Under the pieces are notes generated by a model. The model saw nothing but the letters and a program-made list of their open reading frames with translations. It ran no database searches and was not told the origin of the DNA. This document shows positions 1-12,487 of a DNA stretch of 64,000 nt, one piece after another. Numbering within the stretch: the stretch's first letter is position 1; each line of letters starts with the position of its first letter. A program made the translations under genes and the position numbers. The DNA is from Streptomyces cacaoi (lineage in GTDB: Bacteria; Actinomycetota; Actinomycetes; Streptomycetales; Streptomycetaceae). Location of the stretch: assembly GCF_006539165.1 (NCBI RefSeq), contig NZ_BJMM01000005.1, forward strand, positions 1-64,000, written 5' to 3'.

Positions 1-1854
1 CCCGTCCACGCGGCGGCGGGCACCGAGGTGAGGAGGCCGGTCGAGGTCGGGCTGGAAGCCGGCGTGCTCGCGGCGCTGCCGGATGAGGAGGCGCCGGAGG
101 CGGTGCTGGTGCGCGTGCCGTCGTACGTCGAGCAACCGGCTGGGGGAGCACATGAGTTGGCGGCTGCGGTGCTGGGTCTGGTGCAGTCGTGGGTGGCGGA
201 TGAGCGGTGGGCCGGGTCGCGGTTGGTGTTCGTGACGCGGGGCGCGACGTCGGGCGAGGATCTGGCGGGCGCGGCCGTGTGGGGCCTGGTGCGTTCCGCG
301 CAGTCGGAGCATCCGGGACGGTTCGTCCTGGTGGACCTGGACCCGGACCCGGACGCGGAAGCCGACGCGGACGACGAGGCCACCCTGTTGGCTGCGGCGC
401 TGGCCTCCGGTGAGCCTCAACTGCGGTCCCGCGAGGGCGCGTTGTCGGCTGCGCGGCTGGGCCGGGTGTCGGCTGATGCGCCCGGCGGGCCGGTGTGGTC
501 GTCGCGGGGGCGGGTGCTGGTCACGGGTGGTACCGGTGGGCTGGGCCGGATCGTGGCCCGGCATCTGGTGGCGGAGCACGGGGTGCGGGGTCTGCTGCTG
601 GTCAGCCGGAGTGGTCCGGCGGCTGAGGGCGCGGCGGAGTTGGTGTCGGAGCTGTCGGAGGGGTTCGGGGCGTCCGTCGCGGTGGAGGCGTGCGATGTCG
701 CGGACGCCGCGACGGTCACCGAACTCGTCGACCGGTATGGGGACATCACGGCTGTCGTGCACACGGCCGGTGTGCTGGACGACGGCGTCGTGGAGTCGCT
801 GGATGCCGAGCGGCTGGCGGCCGTGCTGCGGCCGAAGGTGGACGCAGCCTGGAACCTGCACGAGGCAACCCGCGGCCTCGACCTCGACGCGTTCGTCACC
901 TTCTCCTCGGCGGCGGGCACCTTCGGAACCCCGGGCCAGGCCAACTACGCGGCGGCGAACGCCTTCCTGGACGCCCTGGCGCAGCATCGCCGGGCGCGGG
1001 GGCTGCCGGGCGCGTCGCTCGCCTGGGGCCCGTGGGCACAGGAAGCCGGTATGACCGGCACTCTGTCCGAGGAGGGCGGTCGGCGAATCGCCCGCAGCGG
1101 GATGCCCGAGCTGTCGCCCGAGGAAGGCGTGGCGCTGTTCGACGCGGCGCTGGCGTCGGCGGAGGCGGTCTCGCTGCCGCTCCGGCTGGACCTGGCGGCG
1201 TTCCGGGCGCGTGACGAGGTGCCCGCGCTGCTGAGCGGGCTGGTCCGGGTGCCGGGCCGCCGTACGGCGGCGGGCGGCGGGTCGGCCGCGGCTGCCGGGC
1301 TGGCCGAGCGGCTGTCCGGTCTCTCTCCGGCGGAAGGGCGGGAGGCCCTGCTGGAGGCCGTGCGGGCGGAGGTCGCCGCTGTCCTCGGGCATGCGGGCGC
1401 CGGCGCCGTGGACCCGGCGACGGCCTTCAAGGACCTCGGCTTCGACTCCCTCACGGCGATCGAGCTGCGGAACAGGCTGAGCAGCCTCACCGGCACCCGG
1501 CTGCCGGCCACGCTGCTCTTCGACTACCCGTCGGCCGATGAACTGGTCGACCATCTCTACGCGTTGCTGGCGCCGGAGGCTTCGCCCACGGGACCGGAGT
1601 CGCTCCTGGGCGAACTGGAGCGGCTGGAGCGGGCGTTCGGTGAGCTGGAGGTCACCGAGGAGACCCACCGGCAGATCGCGGGACGCCTGGAGGTGCTGAA
1701 GTCGAAGTGGAACGCGCTGCGCAGCGGTGCGGACGGGCCCGGAGGCGAGGCGGCGGGGACGGGCGACGGCTCCGAGTTCGACTTCACCGAAGCGTCCGAC
1801 GAGGAGGTGTTCGAGCTGCTCGACAACGAACTGGGCCTCGGCGACGACAGGTGA
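1..1854 (+). CDS. Modular type I polyketide synthase, C-terminal part (KR-ACP-docking tail), 5' end outside window
   Basis: The reading frame is open from base 1, so this is the end of a larger PKS subunit. Window residues 1-170 look like the structural half of a ketoreductase. The catalytic half follows, with the NADPH loop TGGTGGLG near 174-182, the LDD motif near 259 that marks B-type stereochemistry, and Tyr316 in YAAAN. An ACP follows with GFDSL and its phosphopantetheine Ser near 483. A helical stretch near 530-570 and an acidic ASDEEVFELLDNELG tail form a C-terminal docking region. There is no thioesterase, so the chain passes to another subunit. By context it is one of the polyene chain-extension proteins; I cannot say which. 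Confidence 0.93.
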   Translation, partial: PVHAAAGTEVRRPVEVGLEAGVLAALPDEEAPEAVLVRVPSYVEQPAGGAHELAAAVLGLVQSWVADERWAGSRLVFVTRGATSGEDLAGAAVWGLVRSAQSEHPGRFVLVDLDPDPDAEADADDEATLLAAALASGEPQLRSREGALSAARLGRVSADAPGGPVWSSRGRVLVTGGTGGLGRIVARHLVAEHGVRGLLLVSRSGPAAEGAAELVSELSEGFGASVAVEACDVADAATVTELVDRYGDITAVVHTAGVLDDGVVESLDAERLAAVLRPKVDAAWNLHEATRGLDLDAFVTFSSAAGTFGTPGQANYAAANAFLDALAQHRRARGLPGASLAWGPWAQEAGMTGTLSEEGGRRIARSGMPELSPEEGVALFDAALASAEAVSLPLRLDLAAFRARDEVPALLSGLVRVPGRRTAAGGGSAAAAGLAERLSGLSPAEGREALLEAVRAEVAAVLGHAGAGAVDPATAFKDLGFDSLTAIELRNRLSSLTGTRLPATLLFDYPSADELVDHLYALLAPEASPTGPESLLGELERLERAFGELEVTEETHRQIAGRLEVLKSKWNALRSGADGPGGEAAGTGDGSEFDFTEASDEEVFELLDNELGLGDDR

Positions 1855-2101
1855 CGGGCCAGGAGGAACGGGAACGGGACGCCCGGCGGCCGCACGGTCG
1901 CCGGGCGCCCCGGCTCCAGCCATCGACGCCCCTACCGTCGCGGAAGCCCGCCGCCCACCGTCCCCGATCCGCTGACCGTCACCGCAGCCCGCCGCTCACC
2001 GTCCGTATCGGCCGATCGTCACGGCCGCCCGCCGCCCGTATCGGCCGACTACCCCGTCCCGCACTCACCGACGACCTCTCCCGCACCCCGAAGGCTGGAT
2101 C

Positions 2102-2878
2102 ATGGCTGAACTGAACGGGCTCCCCGTGGAATCCGATGTGCTGCTGCGTCTCGCGCTGACGAACTACGGGCACTTCACGACGATGCGCGTCGAGGACGGG
2201 CGGGTGCGGGGCCTCGGTCTGCATCTGGAGCGCCTCGTCCGGGACTGCCGGGCGGTGTTCGGCGCCGGACTGGACACCGAAGCGGTGCGGCGGTACGTCC
2301 GGCAGGCGGTGGCGGGGGAGAGCGGCCCCCGGATCGTCCGGGTCACCGTCCTGGACCCGGCCGTCGACCTGGGCCGCCCGGCCGCGGCGGACCAGCCGCA
2401 GGTGCTGGTCACCGTGCGGCCGGGGGCCGCCGTGCCGCAGTCCCCGCTGCGGGTGAAGTCCGTCCGCCACGAGCGCGAGGTGCCGGCCGTCAAGCACACG
2501 GGTCTGTTCGGGGCGCTCCACGCGCGGCGGGCCTGCCAGCTGGACGGCTACGACGACGCCCTGTTCGTCGGAGCGGACGGCAGGGTGTCGGAGGGCGGCA
2601 CATGGAACATCGGCTTCATCCGGCGGGACGGCGTCGTCTGGCCCGAGGCCGAGGCGCTGCCCGGTGTGACCGCGGCCCTGCTGCGTCAGCGGGAGGCCGG
2701 TGCGGGAGCGCCGGTCACGTTGGACGAACTGCCGCAGATGCAGGCGGCGTTCGCGACGAACGCGGCGATCGGCGTGCGGGCCGTGTCCCACATCGACGAG
2801 GTGTCTCTGGACACCGGGCATCCGCTGCTCGCCCGCTTGCGGGAGGCGTATCTGGCCGTTCCCGGCGAGCGTCTGTAG
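2102..2878 (+). CDS. pabC: 4-amino-4-deoxychorismate lyase (PABA synthesis)
   Basis: Class IV PLP aminotransferase fold, 258 aa, the usual length for PabC. It eliminates pyruvate from aminodeoxychorismate to give 4-aminobenzoate. The PLP lysine is probably Lys131 in the VKHTG segment. The conserved Glu164 lies in VSEGGTWNIGF, and a LPGVT motif follows. The ATG at 2102 has only a weak AAGG upstream. The gene follows the PKS in the same direction after about 250 bases and converges on fscA, so it is probably co-transcribed with the PKS. With pabAB it supplies the aromatic starter of the polyene. A branched-chain or D-amino acid aminotransferase is the family alternative, but the context argues for PabC. 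Confidence 0.9.
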   Translation: MAELNGLPVESDVLLRLALTNYGHFTTMRVEDGRVRGLGLHLERLVRDCRAVFGAGLDTEAVRRYVRQAVAGESGPRIVRVTVLDPAVDLGRPAAADQPQVLVTVRPGAAVPQSPLRVKSVRHEREVPAVKHTGLFGALHARRACQLDGYDDALFVGADGRVSEGGTWNIGFIRRDGVVWPEAEALPGVTAALLRQREAGAGAPVTLDELPQMQAAFATNAAIGVRAVSHIDEVSLDTGHPLLARLREAYLAVPGERL

Positions 2879-2898
2879 GGCGGAGGCTACACAGCAGC

Positions 2899-2929
2899 GG
2901 GCCCCGGGGGCCGGCAGCCCCCGGGGCCC
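2899..2929. terminator. Bidirectional terminator between convergent pabC and fscA
   Basis: A perfect 13-bp inverted repeat (2899-2911 and 2917-2929) with a 5-base loop sits between the two stop codons. It has no strong U-tract, which is common in Streptomyces terminators. Confidence 0.75.
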
Positions 2930-2945
2930 TTGTCCGGGCGGTGGG

Positions 2946-5900
2946 TCAGGACAGCGGTTCGCCGTCCACGAGGCGGAAGAGGTCCTCGTCGCTCGCCGCC
3001 GTGAGGTCGAGCTGCTGCGGTCGCTCCTCCGCGCCGCCTTCCGGGGCCGTGAGTGCCCGGAGCCGGGCGGAGGTCTCCGCGTCGAGGACGCCGCCGTCGG
3101 CGAGCCACTGCTCCAGCTCCGCCACGACGGTGGCCGCCTCCCGCGGCGGCCGGGCCGTGGTGGCGGGCGTGAGCCGGTCCCGCACCAGGCGGACGACGGC
3201 GGCCGGAGTGGGGTGGTCGAAGATCAGCGTGGCGGGCAGCGGTACCCCGGTGGCGGTCATCAGCCGGTTGCGCAGCTCGACGGCGTTCACCGAGTTGAGC
3301 CCCATGTCCTGGAAGGTGCGGTCGGCGTCGTCGTCGCGGTCCTCCCGGCCGCCGAGCACCGCATCGACCTCGGCGGTGACCAGGCCGAGCAGCAGTGCCT
3401 GCTGCTCCTCCTCGCCGAGCCCGGACAGGTCCGCCGACAGCCCCGACGGCCCTGGCAGTCCTGACGGCTCGGACGGCTCCGACAACATGGCCCCGGCGGG
3501 AGCCGCCGTGGCCGGGAGGCCGCTGCCGGTGCGTGCGGCGGCCGGGGTGCCGCCCGCGGAGGTCAGCCAGAACCGACGGCGCTGGAAGGGGTACGTCGGC
3601 AGCGGTACCGCCTCCGCCCCCGGGAGGACCGAGCGCCAGTCGACGGGCACTCCGCGTACGGCGAGCCGGGCGACGGCGGCACGCGCGCTGTGCACCTCGC
3701 TCTCCCCGGTGCGCAGGGCCGGTACGACGGCGGGGGCGGGGCGGGCACCGGGCGCCGCTTCGAGGCATTCGTCGACCATGGGGGTGAGCGCCGGGTCGGG
3801 GCCCAACTCAAGGAAGGCACAGGGGCGTTCACCGGTGAGTGCGTGGTCGACGGCGTCCTTGAACCGGACCGGGTCGCGCACCTGACGCACCCAGTGGCCG
3901 GGGTCGCGGGCCTCGTCCGCCGTGAGGGGACGGCCGGTCACGCCCGAGACGAGGGGAACGGTCGGCGCGGCGAAGTCCAGGGCGGCCACGGCGGCGCGGA
4001 AGTCGGCCAGCACCGGCTCCATCAGCGGGGAGTGGAAGGCGTGGCTCACCACGAGCCGGCGCGTCTTGTACCCGGCGGCGCCGAGGCTGTCGGCCAGCCT
4101 CGCGAGCGGCGCCTCGGCGCCCGACAGGACGACGGAGCGGGGCCCGTTGACCGCGGCGACGGACACCGCGTCCGCCTTGCCGTCGAGCCAGGGCAGTACC
4201 TCGTCCTCCGTGGCACGGACCGCCACCATGGCGCCGCCCGCCGGCTGCGCCGCCATCAGCCTGCTCCGCGCCGCGACCAGTGCGCAGGCGTCGCCCAGGC
4301 CGAGCACTCCGGACACATGGGCGGCGCTGATCTCACCGACCGAGTGCCCCACCAGGGCGCCCGGGTGCACACCCCAGGACGCGAAGAGCCGGTACAGGGC
4401 CACCTCGAAGGCGAACAGCGCCGGCTGGGCGCAGCCCGTACCGTCCAGCGCCGCGGCCTCCTCCGTGTCGGGGCCGGCCCACATCACGGAGGTCAGCGGG
4501 CGCTCCAGCAGCGGATCGAGGACCTCGCACACCTCGTGCAGGGCGTCAGCGAACACCGGTTCCGCCGCGGCCAGTTCGCGTCCCATGCCGGGCCGCTGGC
4601 TGCCCTGCCCGGTGAACACGAAGACCGGGGGCCCGCCCGTCGCACCGGGGCGGTCCCGTACGACGCCGGGGGCGCGCTCCCCGCGGCCCAGCGCGGCCGT
4701 GGCCGCCAGCAGCTGCTCGCGGGTGGCGCCGTCGACGACGGCCCGGTGCTCGTGCACAGCCCTGGTGGTGGCCAGCGCGTAGGCGAGGTCCCGTGCGGAC
4801 AGGGAAGGTTCGGCCTCCGCGTACACGGCGAGCTGCCGTGCCCGGGCGTGCAGCGCGGCCTCGCTCCGGGCCGAGAGGATCCAGGGGGCCGCCCCGCCGC
4901 ACCTGTCACCGCCGGTGTCCGCCCTGCCCGACCTGCCTGATGCACCTGCCCCCGGACGTGCCCCCGGATCTGCGTCTGGACCTGCCTTCGGCTCCGCCCC
5001 GGCCGCCGGCCGTGTCTCCGTTCCTGCCGCGTCCTGGGCGCCTTCCCCGTGTGCGGCGTCCGAGGGCACGGGGCGCGCGGACGGCGGCGGCGCCTCCTCC
5101 AGGATCACATGGGCGTTGGTCCCGCTGATGCCGAACGAGGACACGCCGGCCCGCCGCGGGCGCCCGCCACCCGGCCAGGCGCGGGCCTCGCCGAGCAGTT
5201 CCACGGAGCCCGCCGACCAGTCCACCTGCGAAGAGGGTGCAGCCACGTGCAGCGTCCTGGGCAGCATGCCGTGCTCCAGGGCCAGGACCATCTTCTGGAC
5301 GCCCGTGACCCCGGCCGCCGCCTGGGTGTGGCCGATGTTCGACTTCACCGAGCCCAGCCACAGCGGCCCGCTCCCGGCACGGTCCCGGCCGTAGGTCGCC
5401 AGCAGCGCCTGTGCCTCGATGGGATCGCCCAGCGCGGTGCCCGTGCCGTGCCCCTCGACGGCGTCCACGTCGCCGGGCGCGAGCCGCGCGTCGGCCAACG
5501 CCTGCCGGATGACGCGGCGTTGAGCGGGACCGTGCGGCGCGGTCAGCCCGTTGGAGGCGCCGTCCTGGTTCACCGCCGAGCCGCGGACGAGGGCGAGGAC
5601 GCGGTGCCCGTTGCGGCGCGCGTCCGAGAGCCGCTCCAGTACGAGCAGCCCGGCGCCTTCCGACCAGGCCGCCCCGTCGGCGGAGTCGGCGAACGACTTG
5701 CACCGGCCGTCGGGCGAGAGCCCGCGCAGCCGGGAGAACTCCACGAACGAGGCGGGCGTCGCCATCACGGCCACCCCGCCCGCCAGGGCCAGGGACGATT
5801 CGCCCGAGCGCAGGGACCGGCAGGCCAGGTGCACGGCGACGAGCGAGGAGGAGCAGGCGGTGTCCACCGTCAGCGCGGGGCCCTCGAAGCCGTAGGTGTG

Positions 5901-8414
5901 GGCGATCCGGCCGGACAGCGCGCTCCCCGCGGTGCCGATGCCCAACAGGCCCTCCAATTCCGGGAGTTCGGCGGTGCGACCGGTGCCGTAGTCGTGGTAC
6001 ATCGCCCCGGTGAAGACCCCGGTCCGGCTGCCCCGCCGGGTGCCCGGGTCGATGCCCGCGCGTTCGAAGGCTTCCCAGGACAGCTCCAGCAGCAGCCGCT
6101 GCTGCGGGTCGGTCGCCAGCGCCTCCCGGTCGGAGAGGCCGAAGAAGCCCGCGTCGAAGTCGCCGGCGTCGTGGAGGAATCCGCCCTCGCGGGCGTAGGA
6201 GGTGCCCGGCCGGTCCGGATCGTCGTCGAAGAGCGCGTCGAGGTCCCAGCCGCGGTCGGCCGGGAACCCGGAGATCGCGTCGGTTCCGTCCACGAGCAGA
6301 CGCCACAGCTCCTCGGGGGAGGACACACCGCCCGGCAGCCGGCAGGCCATGCCGACGACGGCCACGGGGTCGTCGTCCTCCCGCACCGGCCCGGGCGCGG
6401 GCCCGTCGCCGGTGTGCCGCCCGTCCGGTTCGGCGGTCTCGTCCGTCTCCCCGGCCAGGAAGCGGGCGACGGCCTCCGGGGTGGGGTGGTCGAAGGCGAG
6501 GGTGGCCGCGAGGGGACGGCCCGTGGCGTCCTGGAGGGCGTTGCGCAGCCGGATCGCCCGCACCGAGTCGAGGCCCAGGGCGCGGAACGTGGCCCCGGGC
6601 GCGATGGCTTCCGGGGCCGCGGTGTCGGGCGCGACGGCGCTCGTGTCCGTGGCGTCGGCGCCGTCACCGCGGACCTTCGCCACCGCGGCACGGACCAGTT
6701 CCAGCGCCTCCTCGCGGGTCAGCGGGCGGGCCGGGCCGCTTCCGCCGTCCGGGCGCGGCAACAGGCCGCCGGAGGCGAGGAGTTGCTCCAGCGCCCGCCG
6801 GTGGATCTTGCCGGCCGGGGTGCGCGGCAGCTCCGGCACCGCCACCAGTTCCAGGGGGATCTTGTACTCGGCGACGCCGCGCCCGCGCAGGAACGCGGTC
6901 ACCTCCTCCAGGCCGGTGGCCGGGTCGGCCTGTTCGGTGACGACCAGGCAGGGGTACTCGCCGAGCCGGGGGTCGGGACGGCCGAGCACGGCCAGCGGCC
7001 CCAGCTGCGGAAGTTCGGCCAACAGGCCCTGGATCTCGGTGGCGTTGAACTTCCGGCCGCCCACGTTGACGATCTCCGCGGCCCGGCCGTGGAACGTCAC
7101 CCGGCCGTCGGCGCCGACCGAGGCGAGGTCCCCGGTGCGCAGCCAGCCGTCGTCGGTGACGGCGGAACGCGTCAGCTCCGGCTCGCCGAAGTAGCCCCGG
7201 AACATGCCCGGGCTGCGGTACTGGAGTTCCCCCGCCTCGTCGGCGGCGCACGCGGTTCCGTCCTCGGCCCGCACCCGCACCTGTGCGCCGCGGGTCGGCC
7301 GGCCCACGCTGCGGGCCGCGACACCGGCCTCGTCGTCGGCGCGGGTGCAGGTGCCGGTGCCCAGCTCGGACATGCCCCACACCACCACGACGGGACAGCC
7401 CAGGGCGGCACGTACGTCCGCGACCAGCGCACCCGGCACGGACGCGCCCGCCGTGCGCACCTCGTGCGGGCCGAACCCGGCGGGCTCGCCGGTCTCCGCG
7501 AGCCGGGCGACGACATCGTGCAGCTGCGCCGGCACCGCGAAGACGACGCGGGGACGGGCCTCTCGCGCCAGCCGGAGGAAACGGTCCGGGCCCCAGCTCG
7601 CCAGCAGGACCTGCCGGCTCGCGGCGAACAGCGCCGAGTGCATGGACTGGAGCCCGAACAGATGCGTGATCGGGCAGGCGGTGACGACCGTGCCGCCGAA
7701 CGCCTCCGCCGCCTCGGCCGTCACATCCGCCGTGTTCGACAGCAGCCCGTCGTGCGTGTGCAGGCAGATCTTCGGCCGCGCGGACGTCGTACCGGACGAC
7801 GGGACGAGCACGAACGGCGAACCGGGCGACACCTCCACCGGGCTCGGGGCGTGGCCCGCCCACCGCGCCGTCAGCGCCGCCAGCGCAACGGCCTCCCGTC
7901 CCGGCTCGGGAGGCGCCGCCTCCGGCGAGGGCGCTGCGTCGGCGGGCCCGGCCACGAGGACGGCCCGCAGCGACGGCAGCGACCGCAGCAGCGCGGGGGC
8001 CGCCAGCGGTCCGCCCTCCTCCGTGACACCGGCGCGCAGGACCACGAGCACCGGCTCCACCCGTGTCAGCAGGGCGTGCACATCGGCGCTGCCGTTGCCC
8101 TGGTGGACGGGCATCAGCACGGCGCCGACGGCGGCGACGGCGAGGTGGACGGTCTGCAACGCGAAGCAGTTGGGCAGTTGCACGGCCACGACGTCACCGG
8201 CGCCCACCCCGTACTCCTGAAGGCCCCGGGCCAGCGCGTCGACCTCCTTCTGCCACTGCCGCCAGGTCCAGGCGCGGTCGCCGTCGACGAGCGCCACCGC
8301 GTCGGGTGCGGCCTCGGCCGCCGTGCGGAAGACACCGGGCAGGGTGAAGCCGCCGAGCACCCCTTCGGTGTCGGCGGGCGGGGTGAACGAGTAGTCAGCT
8401 GTGCGGACGGACAT
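2946..8414 (-). CDS. fscA: PABA loading module plus first extension module PKS (CoL-ACP-KS-AT-ACP)
   Basis: 1822 aa. An adenylate-forming CoA ligase domain (about 30-540, with SSGTTS near 205) activates 4-aminobenzoate onto ACP1 (GLDSV near 614). The KS (about 685-1110) has its active Cys near 853 in DTACSSS and both His motifs, so it condenses. The AT (about 1220-1520) has GHSVGE near 1358 and HAFH near 1459, the malonyl signature. ACP2 (near 1706) reads GLNSV, with Asn before the carrier Ser. No KR or DH is present, so the first beta-keto group stays and gives the aryl ketone. The architecture matches FscA of the candicidin/FR-008 cluster. ATG 8414 has AGGAG five bases upstream; a GTG six bases earlier overlaps that site. 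It starts 12 nt after pabAB and is translationally coupled. The KS-AT linker is rich in Ala, Gly, Asp and Pro. Confidence 0.94.
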   Translation of the reverse strand: MSVRTADYSFTPPADTEGVLGGFTLPGVFRTAAEAAPDAVALVDGDRAWTWRQWQKEVDALARGLQEYGVGAGDVVAVQLPNCFALQTVHLAVAAVGAVLMPVHQGNGSADVHALLTRVEPVLVVLRAGVTEEGGPLAAPALLRSLPSLRAVLVAGPADAAPSPEAAPPEPGREAVALAALTARWAGHAPSPVEVSPGSPFVLVPSSGTTSARPKICLHTHDGLLSNTADVTAEAAEAFGGTVVTACPITHLFGLQSMHSALFAASRQVLLASWGPDRFLRLAREARPRVVFAVPAQLHDVVARLAETGEPAGFGPHEVRTAGASVPGALVADVRAALGCPVVVVWGMSELGTGTCTRADDEAGVAARSVGRPTRGAQVRVRAEDGTACAADEAGELQYRSPGMFRGYFGEPELTRSAVTDDGWLRTGDLASVGADGRVTFHGRAAEIVNVGGRKFNATEIQGLLAELPQLGPLAVLGRPDPRLGEYPCLVVTEQADPATGLEEVTAFLRGRGVAEYKIPLELVAVPELPRTPAGKIHRRALEQLLASGGLLPRPDGGSGPARPLTREEALELVRAAVAKVRGDGADATDTSAVAPDTAAPEAIAPGATFRALGLDSVRAIRLRNALQDATGRPLAATLAFDHPTPEAVARFLAGETDETAEPDGRHTGDGPAPGPVREDDDPVAVVGMACRLPGGVSSPEELWRLLVDGTDAISGFPADRGWDLDALFDDDPDRPGTSYAREGGFLHDAGDFDAGFFGLSDREALATDPQQRLLLELSWEAFERAGIDPGTRRGSRTGVFTGAMYHDYGTGRTAELPELEGLLGIGTAGSALSGRIAHTYGFEGPALTVDTACSSSLVAVHLACRSLRSGESSLALAGGVAVMATPASFVEFSRLRGLSPDGRCKSFADSADGAAWSEGAGLLVLERLSDARRNGHRVLALVRGSAVNQDGASNGLTAPHGPAQRRVIRQALADARLAPGDVDAVEGHGTGTALGDPIEAQALLATYGRDRAGSGPLWLGSVKSNIGHTQAAAGVTGVQKMVLALEHGMLPRTLHVAAPSSQVDWSAGSVELLGEARAWPGGGRPRRAGVSSFGISGTNAHVILEEAPPPSARPVPSDAAHGEGAQDAAGTETRPAAGAEPKAGPDADPGARPGAGASGRSGRADTGGDRCGGAAPWILSARSEAALHARARQLAVYAEAEPSLSARDLAYALATTRAVHEHRAVVDGATREQLLAATAALGRGERAPGVVRDRPGATGGPPVFVFTGQGSQRPGMGRELAAAEPVFADALHEVCEVLDPLLERPLTSVMWAGPDTEEAAALDGTGCAQPALFAFEVALYRLFASWGVHPGALVGHSVGEISAAHVSGVLGLGDACALVAARSRLMAAQPAGGAMVAVRATEDEVLPWLDGKADAVSVAAVNGPRSVVLSGAEAPLARLADSLGAAGYKTRRLVVSHAFHSPLMEPVLADFRAAVAALDFAAPTVPLVSGVTGRPLTADEARDPGHWVRQVRDPVRFKDAVDHALTGERPCAFLELGPDPALTPMVDECLEAAPGARPAPAVVPALRTGESEVHSARAAVARLAVRGVPVDWRSVLPGAEAVPLPTYPFQRRRFWLTSAGGTPAAARTGSGLPATAAPAGAMLSEPSEPSGLPGPSGLSADLSGLGEEEQQALLLGLVTAEVDAVLGGREDRDDDADRTFQDMGLNSVNAVELRNRLMTATGVPLPATLIFDHPTPAAVVRLVRDRLTPATTARPPREAATVVAELEQWLADGGVLDAETSARLRALTAPEGGAEERPQQLDLTAASDEDLFRLVDGEPLS

Positions 8415-8426
8415 CGGCACTCCTGG

Positions 8427-10555
<2,129 letters not shown>

Positions 10556-10556
<1 letters not shown>

Positions 10557-11308
10557 CACAACTGTCCGAGTTCGCGGGAGATCAGCGAGATGACGGCCGC
10601 CTGCTGGCCCGTCAGGAAGAAGTGGCCGCCGGGCAGGACCTCCAGCCGGAAGGCGCCCTCGGTGTGCCGCCCCCATGCCTCCGCCTCGTCCAGCGTCGTA
10701 CGCGGGTCCTCGTCGCCGGTCACCGCGGTGATCGGGCAGCGGACGCGGCGCTCCTCGTCACAGCGGTACTTCTCGATCGCCTCGTAGTCGCCGCGGATGG
10801 CCGGCAGCGCCATGCGCAGGACCTCCTCGTCGCCGAGCACCTTCTGGTCGGAGCCGTCGAGCAGCTTCAGTTCGGCGATGATGCCGTCGTCGTCGCGCCG
10901 GTGGACCGTCTCGGGGCGGTGGGTCGAGGGCGCCCGGCGGCCGGAGGCGACGAGCGCGCGGGGAGCCGCACCCGAGCCCTTCTGTTCGAGCCGCCACGCC
11001 GTCTCGAAGGCGAGCACGGCGCCCATGCTGTGCCCGAAGAACACCGTGGGCCGCTCGTCCAGTTCCAGGAGCTTGCCGGTGATCCTGTCGGCCAGCTCGG
11101 CGATGTCGGTCACGCAGGGCTCCCGACGGCGGTCCTGACGGCCCGGATACTGGAGGGCGACGACGTCGGCGCCGCCTGCGAACGCGGCCGACACGGGGTG
11201 GTAGAAGCTGGCCGATCCGCCGGCGTGCGGAAAGCAGACCAGCCGGGCGGCGCCGTCGGCCGCCGTCGGGTGGTAGCGCCGGAACCACAGGGCGAGGTCG
11301 TTGTCCAT
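10556..11308 (-). CDS. fscTE: Type II (editing) thioesterase of the polyene cluster
   Basis: Alpha/beta hydrolase of about 250 aa, typical of stand-alone TEII enzymes that clear misprimed PKS carrier proteins. It shows CFPHAGG near the N-terminus, nucleophile Ser near 92 in GHSMG, an Asp in DEDPRT and the C-terminal His in GGHFF. The start is uncertain. ATG 11308 lies 18 bases from the nearest AAAGGA, while an in-frame TTG at 11317 sits 9 bases from it and may be the true start. The gene lies downstream of a strong hairpin and is coupled to pabAB by TGATG. It is not the chain-releasing TE, which is normally fused to the last PKS module. Confidence 0.9.
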
Positions 11309-11340
11309 GCTGTGCAACAGCTCGGGTCCTTTCTGGGGAG

Positions 11341-11370
11341 CCGGACCCGCGGCGAGGCCCGCGGGTCCGG
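11341..11370 (-). terminator. Intra-operon hairpin between the aminotransferase and thioesterase genes
   Basis: A perfect 12-bp inverted repeat (11341-11352 and 11359-11370) with a 6-base loop lies in the 76-base gap. It can act as a partial terminator or processing site that uncouples sugar-gene expression from fscTE-pabAB-fscA. Confidence 0.6.
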
Positions 11371-11384
11371 TGGTGCGGGGCCGC

Positions 11385-12476
11385 TCAGCCCCCGTGCGCT
11401 GCGACCGCCCGGCCGGACGGTGCCCTTGCGTAGAACTCACGGATCTTTCCCGCCACATACGCCTGGTCCTCCTCGGTGAGGGCGGTGTACGTGGGCAGAT
11501 GGAGGCCGTCCTCGGAGAACCGGCCGGCGTTGAGGGAACGCCAGTCCGGGTGGAAGTAGGTGGGCTGGCGGCTCATCGGTTTGAAGAACAGCCGGGTCTC
11601 GATCGACGCCTCGGCGAGGAACGCCCGCAGCTCCTCGCGCTGCTGGGCCCGCACGTCGTACATCCACAGCACGTCGCGCGGCGGCATCAGCGTCAGGCCG
11701 GGGATGCCGGCCAGGAGCGTGTCGTAGCGCTTCTCGATGGTGCGCCGGGTGGCGAGGATCTCGTCCATGCGTTCCACCTGGGCCAGTGCCACGGCGGCCT
11801 GCATGCCGGTCATCCGGAAGTTGTAGGCCAGGTTCTTGTGCAGATAGCTGTGGTCGGCGGGGGTGGCCATCGCCCGCAGATGCGCCATCTGCCGTGCCAG
11901 CCGCGGGTCGTCGGTGAGGCAGACCCCGCCCTCGCCCGCGGTGACGGTCTTGTTGGCGAACAGGGAGAAGCAGGCGATGTCGCCCACCGGCCGCACGCCG
12001 TGCGCCTCGGCGGAGTCCTCGACGACCCGCAGGTTGTACTCGAAGGCCAGCTCCATGATCGTGGCCATGTCGCAGCGCCGGCCGTAGACATGGACGGGCA
12101 TCACGGCCTTCGTCCGGGGGGTGATCTTCTTCTCGATCAGCTCCACATCGATGTCGAGATCGTCCCCGCAGTCGACGAAGACGGGCGTGGCGCCGGTGTA
12201 CGTCACCGCCCACGCCGAGGTGATGAAGGTGAACTCCGGCACGATGACCTCGTCGCCCGGGCCGATGCCCAGCGCCCGCAGCGCCAGGGTGAGCGCGGCG
12301 GTGCCGGAGGAGCAGGCGACCCCGTGCACGGTGCCGTGGTAGGCGGCGAACGCCTCCTCGAACCGCTGGACGACGGGGCTCTGTGACGATATCCACCCGT
12401 CCCTGATCGTCTCGGTGACGTACTCGAGTTCGCGCCCGTCCAGCGCGGGACGGGAAGCGGGGTACTTGAACGACAT
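11385..12476 (-). CDS. fscMII: GDP-3-keto-6-deoxyhexose aminotransferase for mycosamine (DegT/DnrJ family)
   Basis: 363 aa, PLP-dependent sugar aminotransferase with perosamine synthase-like sequence. The Schiff-base Lys is near 176 in FANKTVTAGEGG, after the DSAEAHG stretch of the PLP site. In aromatic polyene clusters this enzyme transaminates GDP-3-keto-6-deoxy-D-mannose to GDP-mycosamine. ATG 12476 has GGAGAA immediately upstream, and the gene starts 11 bases after the glycosyltransferase stop. The expected GDP-mannose 4,6-dehydratase partner is not in this window. The C-terminal 12 residues are Ala/Gly/Pro-rich and probably disordered. Confidence 0.9.
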   Translation of the reverse strand: MSFKYPASRPALDGRELEYVTETIRDGWISSQSPVVQRFEEAFAAYHGTVHGVACSSGTAALTLALRALGIGPGDEVIVPEFTFITSAWAVTYTGATPVFVDCGDDLDIDVELIEKKITPRTKAVMPVHVYGRRCDMATIMELAFEYNLRVVEDSAEAHGVRPVGDIACFSLFANKTVTAGEGGVCLTDDPRLARQMAHLRAMATPADHSYLHKNLAYNFRMTGMQAAVALAQVERMDEILATRRTIEKRYDTLLAGIPGLTLMPPRDVLWMYDVRAQQREELRAFLAEASIETRLFFKPMSRQPTYFHPDWRSLNAGRFSEDGLHLPTYTALTEEDQAYVAGKIREFYARAPSGRAVAAHGG

Positions 12477-12487
12477 GTCTTCTCCGC

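Noticed and set aside
10557..10676. N-terminal extension of PabAB
   Set aside because: The extra 40 residues lie inside the thioesterase coding region and are unlike any glutamine amidotransferase start; DNYDSFTYN should lie near residue 7.
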